Source of the DNA: Botryotinia globosa
Taxonomy: Eukaryota > Ascomycota > Leotiomycetes > Helotiales > Sclerotiniaceae
Direction: 5' to 3'
Length of the DNA stretch: 64,000 nucleotides
Assembly (NCBI GenBank): GCA_014898425.1
Contig: RCSZ01000005.1
Span: forward strand, 2,506,501 to 2,570,500
Shown here: positions 1 to 11,888 of the stretch, in pieces
How the letters are laid out: each line of letters opens with the position of its first letter
Position numbering within the stretch: the first letter of the stretch is position 1
Translations under genes and position numbers: made by a program
The notes under the pieces: generated by a model
Told to the model about the DNA's origin: nothing
Seen by the model: the letters and a program-made list of their open reading frames with translations, nothing else
Database searches by the model: none

Positions 1-844
1 TACCACGCTTTGTCAATTCGGCTGCTACTTCCACTGCGCCATTGCCCATTTGTCCCAACTCATGAAAAGAGCGTGGAAAGTAAAACCGGGACTGCGAACC
101 ATTCATCGTCGAATACGCAGATGGGGTACCAGCAGGTAATTGCACAATTGTAACACCAATTGTGAGCAAAACTAGAGCGATCCATCGTTTGGAAGAAAGT
201 GCCCTTTTAAGCAAAACCACACTGAAAATCGCCGTTGTGAGGATCTACATAGCCCAATTAGCGAACAATCATCCCGCACATGTACATAATAGACAGAACC
301 GACCTTCAATTGATATAAAACCTGGAATTGCACAGCTTCCAAATTGCTCACAGCAATGTACTGTAAGGAATTCTGCAGAGTGTACAGGGTCGCTGGGATG
401 GCCAATTTCCACCCATCTCCAGAGAACACAGACATATACAATTGTTCGAAGAGGACTGTAGCTGGTGTAGAGGGGGGCAACGTTCGTGAAATATCGTACA
501 TGGCAATCGTCAAGGAAACAGCCAGCTTCAAGATCTCATTAAGGAAAACGGCGGTTGACGTGAAATATCTATGCCCACCCCCTAATGGCATTATCCTACT
601 ATAATGCATTATCTATAAACGTATTAGCTAACCTTCCCCCCAATATATCGTGTCGAAGAAAAAGTAGAAGCATTTCGATCATGTCAACGCACAAGTATGA
701 GGGCCGAGTTTTGGAAAGTAAGCTGTGAAAAGGATTAGCATAAGTACATTCCCCAAAGTCATCAAAGTAGATCCTCACAGAAATAAGAGAAACATGCTTC
801 ATCGACGCCCCCATCCAACTCTGCGACGCGTCTTCTATCGCCAT
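1..844 (-). CDS. Nucleotide-sugar transporter, UDP-galactose type (3' end outside window)
   Basis: Golgi antiporter of the SLC35A/UDP-galactose transporter family, expected to import a UDP-sugar into the secretory lumen. Exons on the minus strand: 844-779, 722-693, 612-304, 244-1 and beyond. All visible junctions are phase 0. The three introns (56, 80, 59 nt) have GT...AG ends. The joined protein (about 216 residues visible) starts with a short cytosolic tail, then has the family block HYSRIMPLGGGHRYFTSTAV near residues 34-53 and a strong NLEAVQFQVLYQLKILTTA segment near 117-135, both typical of the family. Hydrophobic stretches follow throughout. The start is the first ATG of the first open exon; an in-frame TTG three codons upstream is ignored. 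The 3' half lies beyond the window edge. Substrate (UDP-Gal versus UDP-GlcNAc) cannot be told from this part. Confidence 0.88.
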
Positions 845-1125
845 CGCGCTCAAGATTATACTGCTCTTGCGTTATGTGCCCAAACCGCGGGGGTGGATCT
901 CCTCTCTCTACCCTCAATAATCTTATCTCTCGAAATAGGAATAATATCGTCAAAAGTAAAATAACATTGATCATGAATACGTAAGCAAAAGCTTTTAAGT
1001 GCGAGGCAAACAGTGAAGTAAGGTAAGTCAATGATGTAAAGGAAACGAAGTAGTTTTGACGATCTAATGTTCTAGCTAGATATTTCTTGACCCTGTTCAT
1101 TGGTTTGCCCTGCCCTGCCGTGCTT

Positions 1126-1170
1126 GCTTTGCTTTGCTTTGCTTTGCTTTGCTTTGCTTTGCTTTGCTTT
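1126..1170. repeat. (GCTTT)9 pentanucleotide microsatellite
   Basis: Nine perfect tandem copies of GCTTT, just upstream of the transporter gene. On the minus strand it reads as AAAGC and could lie in the promoter or 5' leader. Confidence 0.95.
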
Positions 1171-1466
1171 CCAGATGGATGTTCAAAATTCAAGATTCTT
1201 GGTTGTACAAATCAACCAATCATCATCAAGATGTAGCAAGCTCTCTCCTGTAAATCCACCACCACATTCATTGACAAGCTGATCTCAAACTTATGCCCTT
1301 GTCCTCTCCAATTTTATGAGGGATCCAGATTCCACATTCACCAAAGTAGAATTCGAATTCAACCCATACATTTACCAATCGACCATCCCACCAAACCCAA
1401 CTTTAAAAAGTAGATGGGAGTGAGTACTGTAGTGTAGTTTGAATATATAGGTAAATAACATCCACC

Positions 1467-1595
1467 CCTCACTCCTCACTCCTCACTCCTCACTCCTCAC
1501 TCCTCCGACTCGCAACCCAGCCTAAGCCAAACCATCCAACCATCCAACCATCCAACCATCCAACCATCCAACCATCCAACCATCCAACCACCAAC
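1467..1595. repeat. Two adjacent short tandem arrays, 7-bp and 8-bp units
   Basis: About five copies of a CACTCCT heptamer (around 1467-1506) are followed by about seven copies of an 8-bp CCATCCAA-type unit (around 1531-1590), which then decays into a CCAACCA repeat. Confidence 0.9.
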
Positions 1596-1968
1596 CACCA
1601 ACCACCAACCCATCACCACCAATCCCAAAAAATCCACCCATCATGCATCCAGACGTTTCTACCTCCATCCATTCATATTCTGTCTATAATGTATACTACC
1701 TGTAAGTGCCTCCCTACTACCTAGGTAGGTAAATACTATAATACTAATACCTACATACCTACATACTACAGTACTATACTAACCTCGGAAGTATCCCGCA
1801 GCCGAGCTACTCCTTATCACGGAATACCTAGATACCTACCTAGATACCTACCTAGGTACCTCCATAGATGCATAGGATACATGGTATTCTACATTTTTTC
1901 CGTGTTATTTATATTTGACATTTAACAATTGACAACAGCTATTCATATCAACATTGCCCTGTCAATTA

Positions 1969-2082
1969 ACCTACCTACCTACCTACCTACCTACCTACCT
2001 ACCTACCTACCTACCTACCTACCTACCTACCTACCTACCTACCTACCTACCTACCTACCTACCTACCTACCTACCTACCTAC
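1969..2082. repeat. (ACCT)n tetranucleotide array, about 28 copies
   Basis: An uninterrupted 114-bp run of the tetranucleotide CTAC/ACCT. It is the longest perfect microsatellite in this half of the window. It continues the theme of the nearby CCTAGGTAGGTA palindromes at 1715-1860. Confidence 0.97.
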
Positions 2083-2716
2083 TTGATGAGTTCAACACAT
2101 ACAAGAATATCCATCCATTCAATCAGAAATATTAAACTTCAATTCCTTTCGAGTTCGAGTTCGAGTTCGATGATCAACTCTCTACATCATCTATCTATTG
2201 ATAATATAACCCTTTCTCTCCATCACCACATACCTAGTATACACCACATTCATCCACCATTCATCTGTCTATTTGTACAGAGACTATCCCCCTCCCAAGC
2301 CTCCATCTCCATCCACACCATCTAACGATATAAATGCCTTCCTCCATCTCCATCCACACCATCTAACGATATACATGCCTTTCCCCTTCCCCTTCCCCTC
2401 CCATAGAATGTATAAATATAAAAGTAATCAAGAGGGGTATAAGCAAATATAACCCAAACCCATCCATCAATCAATCAATGTAAGATCATGAAAGTAAACA
2501 AGACAGACAAAGACACCCCATCCACACCCACATCCACACCCACATCCAATCCAAAAATCCAAAAATCCACACACACATACATACGTACGTACATAGATTC
2601 CCCATTCCAATTCCGAAATTCCAAAATTCAATTCGCACCCAGTGATATCTCATAACGACAATAAATATAAATTACCCCTCCACCCGCTCCTCAAAATTAC
2701 AAACCCCAATCCCTCT

Positions 2717-2892
2717 CCTCATCCTACCCCTTCCTCATCCTACCCCTTCCTCATCCTACCCCTTCCTCATCCTACCCCTTCCTCATCCTACCCCTTCCTC
2801 ATCCTACCCCTTCCTCATCCTACCCCTTCCTCATCCTACCCCTTCCTCATCCTACCCCTTCCTCATCCTACCCCTTCCTCATCCTACCCCTT
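2717..2892. repeat. 16-bp minisatellite, 11 perfect copies
   Basis: Eleven head-to-tail copies of CCTCATCCTACCCCTT (176 bp). The array ends 10 bp before the stop codon of the 747-aa minus-strand gene, so it would form the start of that gene's 3' UTR. Confidence 0.97.
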
Positions 2893-2902
2893 CCCCATCC
2901 TC

Positions 2903-5146
2903 TTACCCCACAAATCTCACTTTCCCCATACTAGGATTCCTCTTCATCCGATCCTCATTTCTACCCCTCTTCTCCACCACCAAAGAAGTGAATCTCGGAT
3001 CATGTTGTGGTGGCGTACCCGGTCTCTCAAATTGCGGTACATCAATCGCACTTCCAATTCCGTTCCCCCGAACCTCATTCCTCGAAACCCCTCGACTATT
3101 CGTGGGCGTCTCATCGTCTTCAAATTCCTCACTTCCCATACTCAAAAAATCACTCAAATCTGGACTCGGTTGTCCATATTCGATTCCTATCCCATATCTA
3201 CCTCCGAATCCCATATCCTTCCCCTTCATAATCGGCGCATCAAGAATCAATGGCACCTTTTCCGTCCCCGGTCTAATCGTACTCGCCGTACTCGCTTTCG
3301 AGAATCTTGATGAAGCTCTATATCCCGTCGACCTCGGCGGTGATCTACTTACTCCACCTTCCGCTCGATGTTCTTCAAGAATCTTTTCTCTCATGCGTGC
3401 TCTTTTTTGACGTAATGCTTCAAGAAGTGCTTCTTCTTGTTGAGTAACTTGCATCATGCGACCACTCGATGTTGTATGAATAGAATCCGTTTCGGCATCA
3501 ATTTCTTTGGGTGATAATGGCGGTGTTGGTTGTTGCTGTTGCTGTTGCTGTTGTGGTGGTGGTGGTGGGATGTATTTTTGGGGCTTGAGAGATGAAGTCG
3601 GCCCAGACTCTTGTGAATTTATGGAATCTTGCCTTGTGATACTTGGTGGCATTGGCCATTTAGAGAATCCTCCATTCGGTTCCGGAATTGTCAAGAACGC
3701 ATTGGATTGTTCACTTGTCTTCCTTGTGGATGGTGAAGTTTTCATTGCGGAAGGTCTTCTTGACAGATGTTTCGTGGTACTTAGACGATTTTGGAGTGCA
3801 GGAGGAATTATTTCGCTCTCGGCATGTGAAGGAGCTTTCCCAATGGATATGTTATCACGGGATTTCGATGGTTCAGTGTCAGATAAATCTTCTTCCGAAT
3901 CAGATGACAATGACAATACGCTGCTTTGTTGTAGGTCCGCACTCGAGAAGACACTTCCTCCGGTTTGTCTCGATGTTTTGGTGTTATGACTAGATATACT
4001 TCCGGTACTGGATATACCCAAACTAGAATGACCTGTGCTCTGAGAAATCATACTGTTGCGGAAGTTTCCATTCTTATTCGAACGTACGTTTTTCCACGAA
4101 AATGCTTCCTTTTCTCCAGAGCTAGAATGCAAATCTTCCAATCTCCGATGTCCCTCCAGTTTTTCTGAATTTAGTGATCCTGGTTGACGACTATTGCTGT
4201 TTTCTGACGTGCTGGGGAATAAATTAAAGGTTTCCGGGACGTTCGATTCTGGTATCGCCTTCATATGAGCATTTCTGGTTGATTGTTCATAGTAATCATG
4301 TGAGTCGTCGGGGTTAGCATAATTTTGTTTCTGTTCCCTTTGGTCCCTGGACTTTGTGGATAGAATATTTTGCCTTTGTGATTGTAACGATTCTTTCGAA
4401 GCGGCTTTGACAAGTCTATTTCGAAGTGAGGTATTTTGCTTGGAAGAATCGTAGAAATTTTGTGATGCTGCCGAAGGTCTTCTTTCTGACCTATGAAACA
4501 ACGAAGATATGCCCGCCCTCACTGACTTCTTTCGTTCCGGTGACCCCAAATGATTATCATTCATACTCGACAGACTTTGACCGGCTTGATCCCAAGGATC
4601 CACGGAATCGACTTGTAAAAGTGGACTCCTACTAACAACTGGTGTAAGTCCTTTTCGAAGGGCCATATCTCGTGCAGATGATGCAGAAGTTTGTTGTGAT
4701 ATCGCAGCCGGTAACTTTTGTCGATCATAATATGATTTCAAGGTAGATGTAGAATTTTCATTTCTCAATCGATGTGTTGTACTAGAAGTTTCCGTAGCCA
4801 TATCTTCTCCAAAACGCTGACCCAATGCATTAGATGAAGCCTGTCCTCTCATATTTGTTTGCCTAGGAAAAACGCCCGATTCCCCATCCCATTGATCATA
4901 ATCATTACCATCCTGGACCGTCGAATGTGTTGATTCTGATATAGAAATACTCATTCGACTCGATCTAGATCCAGGTCTCCTCCAATCCCCAGCATCGATG
5001 GTACCAGTTCCCAGAATTTGTTCGGCTTTTGATAAGTTCCCGGAAGCTATCTTGGATGGTGGTGGAGGTACTTGATATGCTTGTTCTCTACTTGAACTAC
5101 GCTTGCGCCCAGGTATGGGAAATGAGAATTTTGAAGTTCGTCCCAT
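2903..5146 (-). CDS. Large disordered Ser/Pro-rich protein of unknown function, 747 aa
   Basis: A single uninterrupted exon of 747 codons with no recognised enzymatic domain. The N-terminus is basic (GRKRSSS near residues 13-19) and proline-rich. Most of the chain is Ser/Thr/Arg-rich low complexity with many possible phosphorylation sites. A PPPPPP-Q8 stretch lies roughly two thirds in. It is followed by a probable coiled coil (QQEEALLEALRQKRARMREK) and another basic, disordered C-terminal part. The start is the first ATG in the open frame. No intron signal is needed. The 3' end is 10 bp from a 16-bp minisatellite. Its length and composition resemble fungal cytoskeleton or signalling scaffolds, but I do not recognise a family, so function stays unknown. 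Confidence 0.8.
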   Translation of the reverse strand: MGRTSKFSFPIPGRKRSSSREQAYQVPPPPSKIASGNLSKAEQILGTGTIDAGDWRRPGSRSSRMSISISESTHSTVQDGNDYDQWDGESGVFPRQTNMRGQASSNALGQRFGEDMATETSSTTHRLRNENSTSTLKSYYDRQKLPAAISQQTSASSARDMALRKGLTPVVSRSPLLQVDSVDPWDQAGQSLSSMNDNHLGSPERKKSVRAGISSLFHRSERRPSAASQNFYDSSKQNTSLRNRLVKAASKESLQSQRQNILSTKSRDQREQKQNYANPDDSHDYYEQSTRNAHMKAIPESNVPETFNLFPSTSENSNSRQPGSLNSEKLEGHRRLEDLHSSSGEKEAFSWKNVRSNKNGNFRNSMISQSTGHSSLGISSTGSISSHNTKTSRQTGGSVFSSADLQQSSVLSLSSDSEEDLSDTEPSKSRDNISIGKAPSHAESEIIPPALQNRLSTTKHLSRRPSAMKTSPSTRKTSEQSNAFLTIPEPNGGFSKWPMPPSITRQDSINSQESGPTSSLKPQKYIPPPPPQQQQQQQQPTPPLSPKEIDAETDSIHTTSSGRMMQVTQQEEALLEALRQKRARMREKILEEHRAEGGVSRSPPRSTGYRASSRFSKASTASTIRPGTEKVPLILDAPIMKGKDMGFGGRYGIGIEYGQPSPDLSDFLSMGSEEFEDDETPTNSRGVSRNEVRGNGIGSAIDVPQFERPGTPPQHDPRFTSLVVEKRGRNEDRMKRNPSMGKVRFVG

Positions 5147-5438
5147 CTTGATGAAGCTTCAATGGATCGGAAAATGGCTGGTAGGTAGATATTATGTATT
5201 CGTAGAGATGGTCGACCTCGGTATCTCTTTTCAAGCTCCAAGGCCTAAGCTATATGTAGTTATATTCTGGACAATCTCACAATCGCGTGTGCAGCGCACA
5301 TGCAGGCGCTGTGCTGTTATCAAATTGAACCGCCGTTACCGTTTTTCAATGAGCATCGTGGCTTTGGATGGTGAATTAATGGGGAGGGGCTTTGAATTCC
5401 GCTAACCAAGCTTGATACCAGGGTTCGTTATACAGTCG

Positions 5439-5480
<42 letters not shown>

Positions 5481-8400
5481 GTCTGTGATGTGATGTGATG
5501 CGATGCGATTGCTGACAAGGCTTACAATATAAAGTACTCGCTCGCTATGTATTGATCATGAAGTCGTTGAAGCAAGATGTGAAAGAGACAACGTTTGAAG
5601 CAGCGTGAGGTGCAATGGTCTCAAGTGCAGAAATGCAAAGAAACAGATAGCAAAATAAAAGAGAAAAGATTTCTGGTCTTTCTCGGATATTTCATTATTT
5701 CATAACAATAAAATAAAAAGCATCTAGGAAGATGGATGTTACAACTTACGGGTTAGCAGGATGAAATTGAATTTGGTCGTGTCAAATCGTAATCTCCATA
5801 AAGGCCCATCCTTGATCAATATGGAATGGACCCTGCGCGATAATTGATGAACCATTTACCAGGATGAATACTTAGCAAGCTTCCAGTGGCTCCCAGTGGC
5901 TCCTCATGGCTCCTCATGGCTCCCAAGTCCAAGGGATTAAAGTACCAAGTACGGAGAGGACTCCATGGTTGACGATTCAAAAAGACTGGGACTGCTGGGA
6001 TGGCACATGATCATTGATGATATGTTGTTTAGATTCTTAAATCAGTCGAATCATCTCGTCTGTCGCGAGGGTCGCGAGGGTATAAAGTTTGGTATGAATC
6101 CACCTATGGACGAACATGTACACCGGACGGAGGACCACCTAGTAGCTAGCTTGTTGAAGAGAATTCGGATGCCGGAAACTCTTCATCTTCAAGATTATGC
6201 TTCATATATTGAGATCTGTTGGATGGTGGACTTGACGGCCCGTCCGCTTTAAACCACGGAAGTGGTATACGGAGTAGGCGAATATAGGTAACTAGGCACA
6301 TAAACCACAGAGGTAAAACTACATATACGGAGAAGGAGGAAGACGTGGCTGGGAATTTGATTGGAGAGTTTGTGACTTGTCTGGTTGCGTGCATTATGTT
6401 ACATGTACCACCGTACGAAATCTATCTTGGGACTGACTGCTTTAAGTAGATTGAGTATACTTTCGACTTCCCTATGCTATTGCTATCTCATGTTGCACGA
6501 TGGATGTACTCGAGTACTCTGTATCGCGTCGGGTACTACATATCTATCATTGATGAGATCTCGTTAACACCATGATTCATGAAGGGGCTAAATCCCATCC
6601 ATCCCATCCAATCCATCTAATCCATCTAATCCATCCCATCCACCCCATCCACCCCATTCAAAAAGATGAAACCATGTAAGACTTCAAAAGAAGATATCAC
6701 TCCATCAACAAAAGTAATATCCTGTAATTATGATCTGTATTCACTATTGCCCACCACTTTGTTTTCGCCTTCCTTCCTGCGCCGCCACAAACGACCCTGG
6801 ACTGTAGGTGATTCTCAACTCTAAAATTAAACGAATTCATCTGATCTAACATACATAATCCATCAAAACTATTGAACCATCTAACTTTATCCCTTCATCC
6901 TCATTTCATCAATCAATCAATCAATCACTCAATCACTCAATCACTCAACAAGTCTTGATTCGTCAACTAAAATCAATTCAATTCTTGTCCATCTACCTAT
7001 CGTATAAACTCCTCCCTCGCCAAGTCATGATCTCATGCTAGATCTTTACTGCAGGCCACACTCTAATTATTCTTCATATCATATATTGATAAAGTTGTGA
7101 AGAATGGTAGAAAATCCCCCATTTCCCATTTCCCACTTCCCATCCCCCCTAGTGTGCACGTATGGCATGTATGATGTGTGTGAATCAGGGAGTGCACATC
7201 CCCCAACCTACCCCCAAGCCTATTGCATCCGATCCCCAAGTCCAATCTCAAGGTCTCGAGATTAAAGAGTTCCCCGCAAACATACATGTACCCGCACGAG
7301 TCGCTACATGTCCAGTATAAGTATAGTACCATGTATTACCAGTAGTAGCCAGAGCCAGGTGAATCGTACGTGAGTGAATACACCTCAAGAACCACCCCCT
7401 TTCTCGCCCCTGTCACTCCATCCTAAAAGTCTCACATGGTGAGAAAGAGTCGTATACTAACTACCATTTGTGATCTCCTTCCTTCAATCCTCTAGATAAT
7501 ATCACAACGCGAACCCTCTTTGACTCTATTTTCTATCACATCAAATCACATCACATCACATCACAAGTCGCGAGCCTCTTTTACAGGCAACATTTAATTC
7601 CCTGAATTGGTACTCCCAACCCTTCACAAGTTCACACCCAGCTTGATCGACAGTCTATCAAAACCCTATCTGCCGAGCCTGTCCTGTCTACGAAGTTCGA
7701 ACACTAACATCCACCAGTGATCTAAAGACTAAACCCCCAAAGAAAAGAGAAGAAAAACGCCCAAAGCTAAATCCATCAAAAATGCGTTCATAGCATTCAA
7801 ATAGTCTCGGCCGAAACCCATCCATATCCAAGGTCCACCCCTTCAAAGCACACCAGAAGCATTTCACATATCCCAATCATTCCACGCTGTGACGCTCGCA
7901 CCTATTCCCACACTTTCCTTTGCCTCCTTTGCCAACCCGACGGTTCAAAAAGAAGGAAAAAGAAAGCAAGCAAGCAAGCAAGAAGGCGAATGACAAGCAG
8001 AACTCCTGCCCGTCATTTGGATCTGCCGTCACAGGAGATCAACATTGCTTTTTTCCCCATCACAAACTACGTATCCGATCACGTACCTACTGTAGTATAG
8101 AATTCCTTTTTATTCTATTTCTATTTCTATTTCTAAAAACAGTACCCTGAAAATCTATCCTCCGTACATCTTTTCTTCTTCCTAACATTCATTCCATTTT
8201 CCATATTTCCATTCTTCCTTCTTGTTTTCCAATAATATCATCTAGACCCTAAACTCTAAACTCTAAACGGCGACACCGACACCGACTCCGAACACCAGCA
8301 CCAGCACCAGCACTAAAACCCATTCCCACATGTTTCCCACGCTTCATTCAAGTGCCCAACACTAATTCAGGTACATACCAGAAACTACCTAGATCCTGAT

Positions 8401-9018
8401 CGACTAACAACATCATAACATCACATCTTCCATGAATCACAACATACTACTAAGATTTCTCCCCATCTCATACCATGTCACCCTATCTCATCATTTACTA
8501 TGGTATCTCTTCATAATTTCCTATTTCATCCCGTACTCTTCATCCCATCCATATTTCGTGATCGACCTATGTGCCCTCCCAGTCCGACTCTTGAAACCTC
8601 ATTCGTTTCACGACAACCAGCAACCATATGTTGCACACGTTACAAATATATACCCAACCTCCGTTACCTCCTAACTAAACATTGCTCCGTACACTTGGCT
8701 TAGTCAAAGATGTTTGATACACAAAATGAATTAGAATCACAAGTACTACATATAAACATCTCATTATGTATGAAACCTCAAGGAAGTCGGATGAATTGAA
8801 ATGTATAGAAATTATTTTCTTCTATATAAGATTGCACATCAAAGACTGATTTATCTTGTGACAACCGAATGCAAAGCTAATCTACATGAAATAGTGCTCA
8901 AGCTAGCAAAGAACTATCAATCAATAATAAACGTTTCATACTCTCCCGAAACATCATCACGAGCATCAGCCAGTATGAATTTTGTGCCCATCTTTCTGCC
9001 CGACTTCTCGGTAGCAGA
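5147..9018. other. Long gene-free interval (3.9 kb)
   Basis: No open frame here shows family similarity or consistent exon structure. It holds a GT/GTAT microsatellite (about 5438-5480), TGATG-type repeats, several ATCC/ATCCCATC runs near 6594-6660, an ATCA/ACTCA run near 6905-6950, and a long C/T- and CA-rich plus-strand stretch from about 7370 to 8700. That composition resembles transcribed leaders, but no following coding exon was found on the plus strand. A 95-codon frame at 5965-6252 was considered and not accepted. Confidence 0.7.
5438..5509. repeat. GT-rich microsatellite passing into GTAT and TGATG repeats
   Basis: A (GT)n run becomes (GTATGT)n and then TGATG/CGATG repeats. It lies about 0.3 kb upstream of the 747-aa gene's start. 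Confidence 0.9.
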
Positions 9019-11404
9019 CTAATGCGAACTATTTGATCTGAGGCTGAAGGGACTAGTCGCTACTAGAGCTGATCGCATTCTCTTGCGAGCACTATCCAAC
9101 CCTTCATCACCAGTACGTTTGTTGGGTTGTTGAGGAGTCATTTGAGCAAGTCCTCTTGGTGATCTTCGCAACGTCTCGTTATGCAAGCTTCTCCATGAAC
9201 TAGGGGTCTGAGTACTGCTTCCTTCACTTCGCAAGCCACTTCTGATTGAACCATCGGGTTGACGAAGACGACGACCGACTGGTGTAACTTGGGTCGGGTC
9301 TAAGGATTTATGAGTCAAATCGGGTTTTGGAACTGCGGTAGCAAACTGTAATGCATTAGAACTTTTCATTCGCTAGGAAGAAGAAGAACCCACAGGCTTG
9401 GTATGAGAAATGTGTTTAGATGGATCAAACAATTCCATTCGAAGCTTCTTGAGGTCGGAGAATCGAAATGGCACCTTAGAGGACTTTGAACATTTCTTAA
9501 TGATACCCTCAGTTTTCAAAGACTCAAATTCTTTCTGCGTCTTTTCCAAGTTCCAATCTAGAATCGTGATTAGTGCTGTACGAATGTTCGTTGAAGTCAA
9601 CCTACTCATGTACTGGCAAAGACCTTCCATATCATTGAAGCCATTCTGTTCAAGATAATACACCATGCGTCTGCGGCCACATAGGGGGTACATTTTTTGA
9701 AAAAGTATTTCTGGTTCCGACTCTTCTAAAAGGCACTCATAACACTCGAAATCCGCGCTGACACTTCCCCTGCTATATCCATAGCACTGACTATGACAAA
9801 AGTTCCTACACTTTTCACATTGAATCTTTCTATAAATTAGGATTTGCAAACGAAGATGAAGGCTGACATACCAAATTCTCACGGTCATCATCATTAAGAC
9901 ACTGGCACCGTACCTCCTCTACCTCCTCTTCTTCCGACACTTCTCCAACTCCTTTACCATTGAGCTCTTCTGATTCAAGAAATGAGGTATGCTTTCCAAA
10001 GGTAGCTGACGGGCAGGCGGGTATCGGTTGTGTGTCCGTATCGTCAGATCCTTTTGCGTGTCCCTTAATTCATAGTCGAATTAGTATATTGACCAAATTA
10101 TTTTATGTATCGGCAATAACCTACAATTTGATTGATCCATTGCATTGTGCTCTGCTGTGTATCAACGCTCTGTGATAATTGACTATGTCTCAAGGAAGAC
10201 TGACTATTTTCATCGATAATCACGTTTGCCAGTGGTCCTGTGGATTTGAGACCCCTGACCGTTGCGAAAAGTTTTCGATTAGAGGTTGCCGTCGCATTAT
10301 TCAATGCTGTTGCTTTTGAAAAGTGGGTATCGATGACTGGGGCATCATAGTACTTTATCTCAAGTCTATAAAAGTTAGAACGGTTAAAGAGTCTTGGATA
10401 TCGCAATGTTATACCCATGAATACCGTTGCTTGTTTGAGCCATGAGAATTCCACAACTATCAGGAAGTATCTGAGATGTTGACGCAGCACGGAATCCTCG
10501 ATATTCATGCTTAGGGCGCGCATTTTCATTGTACAACAATTGCATACTCACTTTGCGTCCAACTATATTTATGATCAGCGGATATAAAGTAATACTTGAT
10601 GGTATGAACTCACCCGATTGGCCTTGAAGATTTCGGGAACTATTCATAACTTGTCGAATCAAGTCCCTTAGTCCCTCCTGTGCCAATCCTAAATTGATGG
10701 TATTTCCATTCTTGTTCGACAAAGAAGCAGAAATTTGAACATGGGGGTTCTCTTCAACATCTTTGTAAGTGAAGTTTATGGTGAATGCTTCAACAAGCTG
10801 TTCTGGGACGACTTCTTTTCGATAAACAGAAAGTTGGAATTTTGCCAAACACTTATCGCTTACAGCATCCCCAACTCCGAACTCCTGAGTGTTGATTAGT
10901 TAACCACTATATAAGAGACGAGAATATGGTACAATACCAGCCAATCGAGAAGTTTTTCCGCGCCAGGGTGACCTGTTCCTCGCACAACAGAATTGAAGGA
11001 AACGATTTCATCGCCAGCTTCATTCAGGTTGAAATTCTTGGGGATGTTCGTTCCATTGATGAAAGTTTCGTAGGTGAGGTTTGAATCGAAAGCATTGTAG
11101 ATTCGGGTCTTGTAGCAATGACTCGGAAAGAATTTCCTACCAAAAACAAACTGGCTGACCTGTGAAGCATTTATTAGTGGGCACAGGAGTAAAAGGGGCC
11201 CAAGATACACACAGCAGCATTGACACCAATCTTGACCAACTCGAAACTTTGTTGTTGGTTGAGTACAATTTCTTGTACTGTTTTAGGAGCTTCCACAGGA
11301 GCCTTCGCCTTGCCCTTACCTTTCTGCTTCGTCTTCGTTTGTGGTTTTACCGCTGGTTTAACACGAACAGGACGATCAGGATATTGGAGTAGCTTTGGTG
11401 GCAT
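9019..11404 (-). CDS. hop1: Hop1, meiotic chromosome-axis HORMA-domain protein
   Basis: Hop1 coats meiotic chromosome axes, binds other axis proteins through HORMA/closure-motif contacts, and promotes inter-homologue recombination. Exons read as 11404-11213, 11159-10938, 10884-10614, 10562-10415, 10365-10125, 10063-9872 and 9825 onward; introns are 46-61 nt and frames join at every step. The HORMA domain spans roughly residues 45-290 (e.g. QQSFELVKIGVNAA, the GAEKLLDWL segment, SVYRKEVV, LLYNENARPKHEYRGF). An acidic linker (VSEEEEVEEV) leads into a PHD-type zinc finger near 405-450 with pairs CQC, CEKC and HSQC, then a winged-helix-like part, matching the chromatin-binding region known in Hop1. 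The first frame ends with TAG at 9375-9373, giving 572 aa. The same frame reopens at 9372 and runs to 9019, and a 102-nt intron (9474-9373) would join them into 656 aa. The C-terminal boundary is therefore uncertain. Confidence 0.87.
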
Positions 11405-11888
11405 GATGAAGAGCGCTGATATAGACGATTTCTGGAGAATTGTGGATGGAAAGAGTTGTACAAAGGACCAGTTGAAGGTGTAATTCAACTTTCAATCAAT
11501 CACAATTCAACCGTTCATTAAAGCTCTGGCCCTTACTGCAGCCTGGAATCCTCTCGCGAAAAACGAGGAAAACCCAAATCAAGGCGATGAGTAGGAAGAG
11601 AATCGTGGCGAGTAAATGAGTGAATACCAGGTAATGATGGACAAATACTTTGTATGGAAAAGACCATCAGAGAAGATATTCAATTCAATGTTTTGATGAA
11701 GGAGGATGGAAATTACTAATTGAAATTGAAAGTGAAAGTGAAAGGCTTTGTGTGAAGTTGACGGAGAAGAGAATGACTAAGGAAATGAGGCGAGAAGCAG
11801 GTAGGTAGGTAGGTAGGTAGGTAGCATATGATAATGGGAAGTTACATGTAGACAGAAAGGGAAGGCGCGCACCCCTCACTCTTCTTGA

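Larger units (their letters stand above)
845..2902. other. Gene-free interval with dense simple repeats
   Basis: No convincing coding exon was found. The left part (845-1120) is the promoter side of the nucleotide-sugar transporter gene. The rest holds a (GCTTT)n run, 7-bp and 8-bp tandem repeats, palindromic CCTAGG/ACCTAGGTA sequences, a 114-bp (ACCT)n array, and the 16-bp minisatellite listed separately. Open frames here translate to Leu-Pro-Thr-Tyr type repeats and are artefacts of the arrays. Confidence 0.8.

Noticed and set aside
1929..2325. Overlapping plus frames rich in Leu-Pro-Thr-Tyr
   Set aside because: They are direct translations of the ACCT array; the flanking parts show no protein features.
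2642..3310. 222-codon plus frame
   Set aside because: Half is the 16-bp minisatellite and the rest is antisense to the 747-aa gene.
5965..6252. 95-codon plus frame
   Set aside because: No family resemblance, no leader-like sequence, and no supporting splice structure.
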